A stretch of DNA of 64,000 bases, from NCBI GenBank assembly GCA_964553775.1, contig CAZKLU010000002.1, positions 1 through 64,000 on the forward strand, written 5' to 3'. The first letter of the stretch is position 1. Each line of letters opens with the position of its first letter. The notes beneath the pieces are model-generated. The model made no database searches, was not told where the DNA came from, and saw only the letters and a list, made by a program, of their open reading frames with translations. The position numbers were made by a program, and so were the translations under genes. Below, in pieces: positions 61,568-64,000 of this stretch. The DNA is from RUG626 sp964553775 (GTDB lineage: Bacteria > Bacillota > Clostridia > Oscillospirales > Oscillospiraceae).

Positions 61568-63979
61568 ATGCTATCAACCCCCTTTAACACAGGCTGGACT
61601 TGCAGACACGCGGGAGACAACGCACCCGGCAAGCCCGTAACCATACCACACGACGCGGCACTCTCCGAACCGCGCTCACCAACTGCGGCGGGCGGTGTCA
61701 ACACGGGCTGGTATGAGGCGTTCGATTACATCTATGAGAAGACATTCACACCGGAACCCGCATGGAAAAACAAGAAGCTGCTGCTCGAATTTGAGGGAGT
61801 GTATCGTGCGGCGGAAGTGTCGCTCAACGGGGAACTGCTCTGTATACGCCCATACGGTTATACAAATTTCTACGTTGATCTTACCGACAAGCTCAGAGAC
61901 GGCGAAAACACCCTCACAGTCATAGCGCGAAACGCCGATCAGCCTAATTCGCGCTGGTACTCAGGAGCTGGAATATATCGTCCTGTAAATCTATGGATTT
62001 CGGATAAGGAATATATTAAGGTAAACGGTCTTAAAATCCGCACACTCACACTCGACCCGCCAACTGTCGAAATCAAAGTCGCTACAGTCGGGAGCGGGCT
62101 GGTGAGACTCTCAATACTTGACAACGGCAAAACCATCGCGTCGGTATCGGACAAGAGCGATGGCAGCGTCACATTTGAGCTTGAAGTGCCGGATGCAAAG
62201 CCTTGGAGTACACGTTCGCCAAAGCTCTATACCTGCCGCGCTGAGTTTGCGGGTGACGTTGCTGAATCAACATTCGGGTTCCGCACTATCGAATGGGGCA
62301 AACACGGGTTCAAAATCAACGGCAAACGCTATCTTATACAAGGTGCCTGTATACATCACGATAACGGACTTCTCGGCGCGGTGTGTGACCCTGATGCCGT
62401 TGAACGCAAGGTACGCCTGCTCAAAGAGAACGGCTACAACGCCGTTCGTTCAGCACACAACCCATGCTCCAAAGCACTGCTCAACGCCTGCGACAGACAG
62501 GGTATGCTCATCATGGACGAGTATATTGACCACTGGTACATTCACAAAACAGCGCACGATTATGTTGACTACTTTGAGGACTGGTGGGAAACTGACATTG
62601 CCGACATGATAGATAAAGACTACAACCACCCGTCAGTCGTTATATACTCCACCGGCAACGAAGTCGGCGAGACTGCACAGAAACGCGGCATCGAGCTTGC
62701 AAAAACACTCACAGAGTACATACACTCGCTTGACAGCACACGCCCCGTCACCTGTGGCATCAATATCTTCTTCAACTTCCTCACTTCTATCGGCGTGGGA
62801 CAGTACAGCGATGAAAAAGCCCGTAAAGAAGCGGAACGCGCCGAGAAGCTCAAAGCCGAGGGAAAAACCGAGCTGCCAAACGAACGCTCAACCGGCAGCA
62901 AGTTCTTTAACGACATGGCGGGGATTCTGGGCGATGAGTTCATGAAACGCGGAGCAACTATTCCGCCGTGCGACTGGGCAACAAAGAAAGCGTTCGCAAA
63001 TATGGACATAGCGGGTTATAATTACGGCATATACCGCTACAAACACGACCTCAAAAAATATCCCGACAGGCTCATTCTCGGCTCTGAAACATTCTGCAAC
63101 GATGCTTACAAGTTCAGAGAGCTTGCGAAGAAAGAGGCTCGTCTCGTCGGAGACTTTGTGTGGGCAGGGATGGACTATCTCGGAGAAGTCGGTGTCGGCT
63201 CATGGGAGTACAGCGAGTACGCCAAACGATTCGACAGCGGGTACGGCTGGGTATCGGCAGGTTCCGGAAGAATCGACCTCACCGGCAAACCGCTTGGAGA
63301 AGCACTCTACACTAAGGTTGCGCTGGAACGCGACACGGGACCGTTTATCGCGGTGCGCCCTGTGTGCTTCGCGGGGGAGAAGCACAGTCCTTCGGCGTGG
63401 AAAATGACAGACGCAATGCCAAGCTGGTCATGGAGCGGGTGCGAGGGAAAAATCGCGGAAGTCGAGGTGTACGCACGAGCCGACAGGGTTTGTCTCACGC
63501 TCAACGGCAAAATAGTCGGGGAGGAGAAAGCAAAAAACGACTGCATCTTTAAATTCAAAGTACCATACGAGAGCGGAACACTCGAAGCTGTAGCGTTCGA
63601 TACTGCCGGTATGGAAATCGGTCGCAGCACACTCAAAACAGCGGGGGAGTCCACAATAATCACAGCGGAGCCGGAGACGGAAACCATCGCGCCCGGACAC
63701 CTCCTCTACATAAGACTTCGCTACACAGATACAAACGGCATAACAAAGCCTATGGAACGCGGAACGCTTAAAGCCGATGTCACCGGTGGCACACTCCTTG
63801 CGCTCGGTAATGCCTGCCCGTATAACGAACGAGGATACCTCACCAACGAAACTGACACCTACTACGGAGAAGCTCTTGCCATTATCAGAGCGGGAGACAG
63901 CGACAGCGTTACACTCAACATCACTGATGACTCAGCATCCGCGACAGCGACTGTAGCTGTTGCCGCAGACATGATATAA
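61568..63979 (+). CDS. Glycoside hydrolase family 2 protein (beta-galactosidase/glucuronidase-like)
   Basis: 803 residues, no signal peptide. GH2 order: sugar-binding jelly roll (GVYRAAEVSLNGELLCIRPY), immunoglobulin-like domain, TIM barrel. Catalytic acid/base Glu365 in STGNEVGE and nucleophile Glu507 in LILGSETF; also GACIHHDNGLLGAV and NAVRSAHNPCSKALLNACD. A charged insertion of about 65 residues (DEKARKEAERAEKLKAEGKT...) sits in the barrel. The C-terminal 230 residues form two extra beta domains (DUF4982-like then a Big-like end). Sugar not assignable. AAGGAAG precedes the ATG. The gene is complete and ends 21 bases before the window edge. Confidence 0.93.
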   Translation: MLSTPFNTGWTCRHAGDNAPGKPVTIPHDAALSEPRSPTAAGGVNTGWYEAFDYIYEKTFTPEPAWKNKKLLLEFEGVYRAAEVSLNGELLCIRPYGYTNFYVDLTDKLRDGENTLTVIARNADQPNSRWYSGAGIYRPVNLWISDKEYIKVNGLKIRTLTLDPPTVEIKVATVGSGLVRLSILDNGKTIASVSDKSDGSVTFELEVPDAKPWSTRSPKLYTCRAEFAGDVAESTFGFRTIEWGKHGFKINGKRYLIQGACIHHDNGLLGAVCDPDAVERKVRLLKENGYNAVRSAHNPCSKALLNACDRQGMLIMDEYIDHWYIHKTAHDYVDYFEDWWETDIADMIDKDYNHPSVVIYSTGNEVGETAQKRGIELAKTLTEYIHSLDSTRPVTCGINIFFNFLTSIGVGQYSDEKARKEAERAEKLKAEGKTELPNERSTGSKFFNDMAGILGDEFMKRGATIPPCDWATKKAFANMDIAGYNYGIYRYKHDLKKYPDRLILGSETFCNDAYKFRELAKKEARLVGDFVWAGMDYLGEVGVGSWEYSEYAKRFDSGYGWVSAGSGRIDLTGKPLGEALYTKVALERDTGPFIAVRPVCFAGEKHSPSAWKMTDAMPSWSWSGCEGKIAEVEVYARADRVCLTLNGKIVGEEKAKNDCIFKFKVPYESGTLEAVAFDTAGMEIGRSTLKTAGESTIITAEPETETIAPGHLLYIRLRYTDTNGITKPMERGTLKADVTGGTLLALGNACPYNERGYLTNETDTYYGEALAIIRAGDSDSVTLNITDDSASATATVAVAADMI

Positions 63980-64000
63980 TTACACCCATTTTATGTTAAT

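Overview
The window looks like the chromosome of a Gram-positive Clostridia-type anaerobe, probably taken from a metagenome assembly because a 100-N scaffold gap lies at 10473-10572. Grounds: strong Shine-Dalgarno sequences before nearly every gene, sigma-A promoters of the TTGACA/TATAAT kind, an AbrB-type regulator, an S-layer-homology protein, many lipoproteins, a zinc-type prolyl-tRNA synthetase, and a bacterial F-type ATP synthase whose c subunit carries a sodium-type site. I cannot name genus or species.

Layout. 1-2564 is the remnant of a prophage-like element on the minus strand (helicase-loader tail, DnaB-like helicase, Rha regulator, XRE repressor, ParB-like protein cut by the window edge). 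It abuts a decayed ISAzo13-type transposase (2642-3121). 3443-6254 is a small metabolic set on the plus strand (nitrilase-family hydrolase, sugar-phosphate isomerase-like TIM barrel, Nudix hydrolase and a broken second Nudix gene). polA and rimI follow (6604-9676). Two large minus-strand surface genes come next: a zinc-ribbon/membrane/leucine-rich-repeat protein spanning the assembly gap and a transglutaminase-SLH protein. A GDPD lipoprotein, a YebC-family regulator and an AbrB-family regulator are on the plus strand.

21314-29999 is a complete ATP synthase operon on the minus strand (atpZ-like, atpI-like, atpB, E, F, H, A, G, D, C). It is read from a clear promoter at 30135-30163 and closed by a bidirectional terminator that overlaps the atpC stop. 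The operon is interrupted by three unusually long spacers. Downstream lie a hybrid histidine kinase, proS, and a three-gene operon of zinc-ribbon proteins sharing the N-terminal plan of the LRR protein. Next are an aldo/keto reductase with two [4Fe-4S] motifs, a patatin, a solute-binding lipoprotein, a sirtuin, a cardiolipin synthase, a BspA-type LRR lipoprotein and a ComM/YifB ATPase.

53417-58631 (plus strand) carries secA, pgeF and an oligopeptide-binding-type lipoprotein in tight array. Then come tRNA-Arg(CCG), an FHA-FHA-ABC-ABC2 fusion transporter, and a family 2 glycoside hydrolase that ends just before the window edge.

Coding density is low. About twenty intergenic stretches exceed 300 bases, and many hold degenerate gene tails, hairpins and dispersed repeats related to each other. 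The best leads are the two-carboxylate (probably Na+) motif in AtpE, the dispersed repeat with a recurring gene tail (33.6, 50.2 and 52.7 kb), the family of zinc-ribbon/membrane proteins, the short SD-preceded ORF ahead of atpI, and the phage hairpin that contains the SD of rha. I found no CRISPR array, rRNA, riboswitch or complete mobile element.
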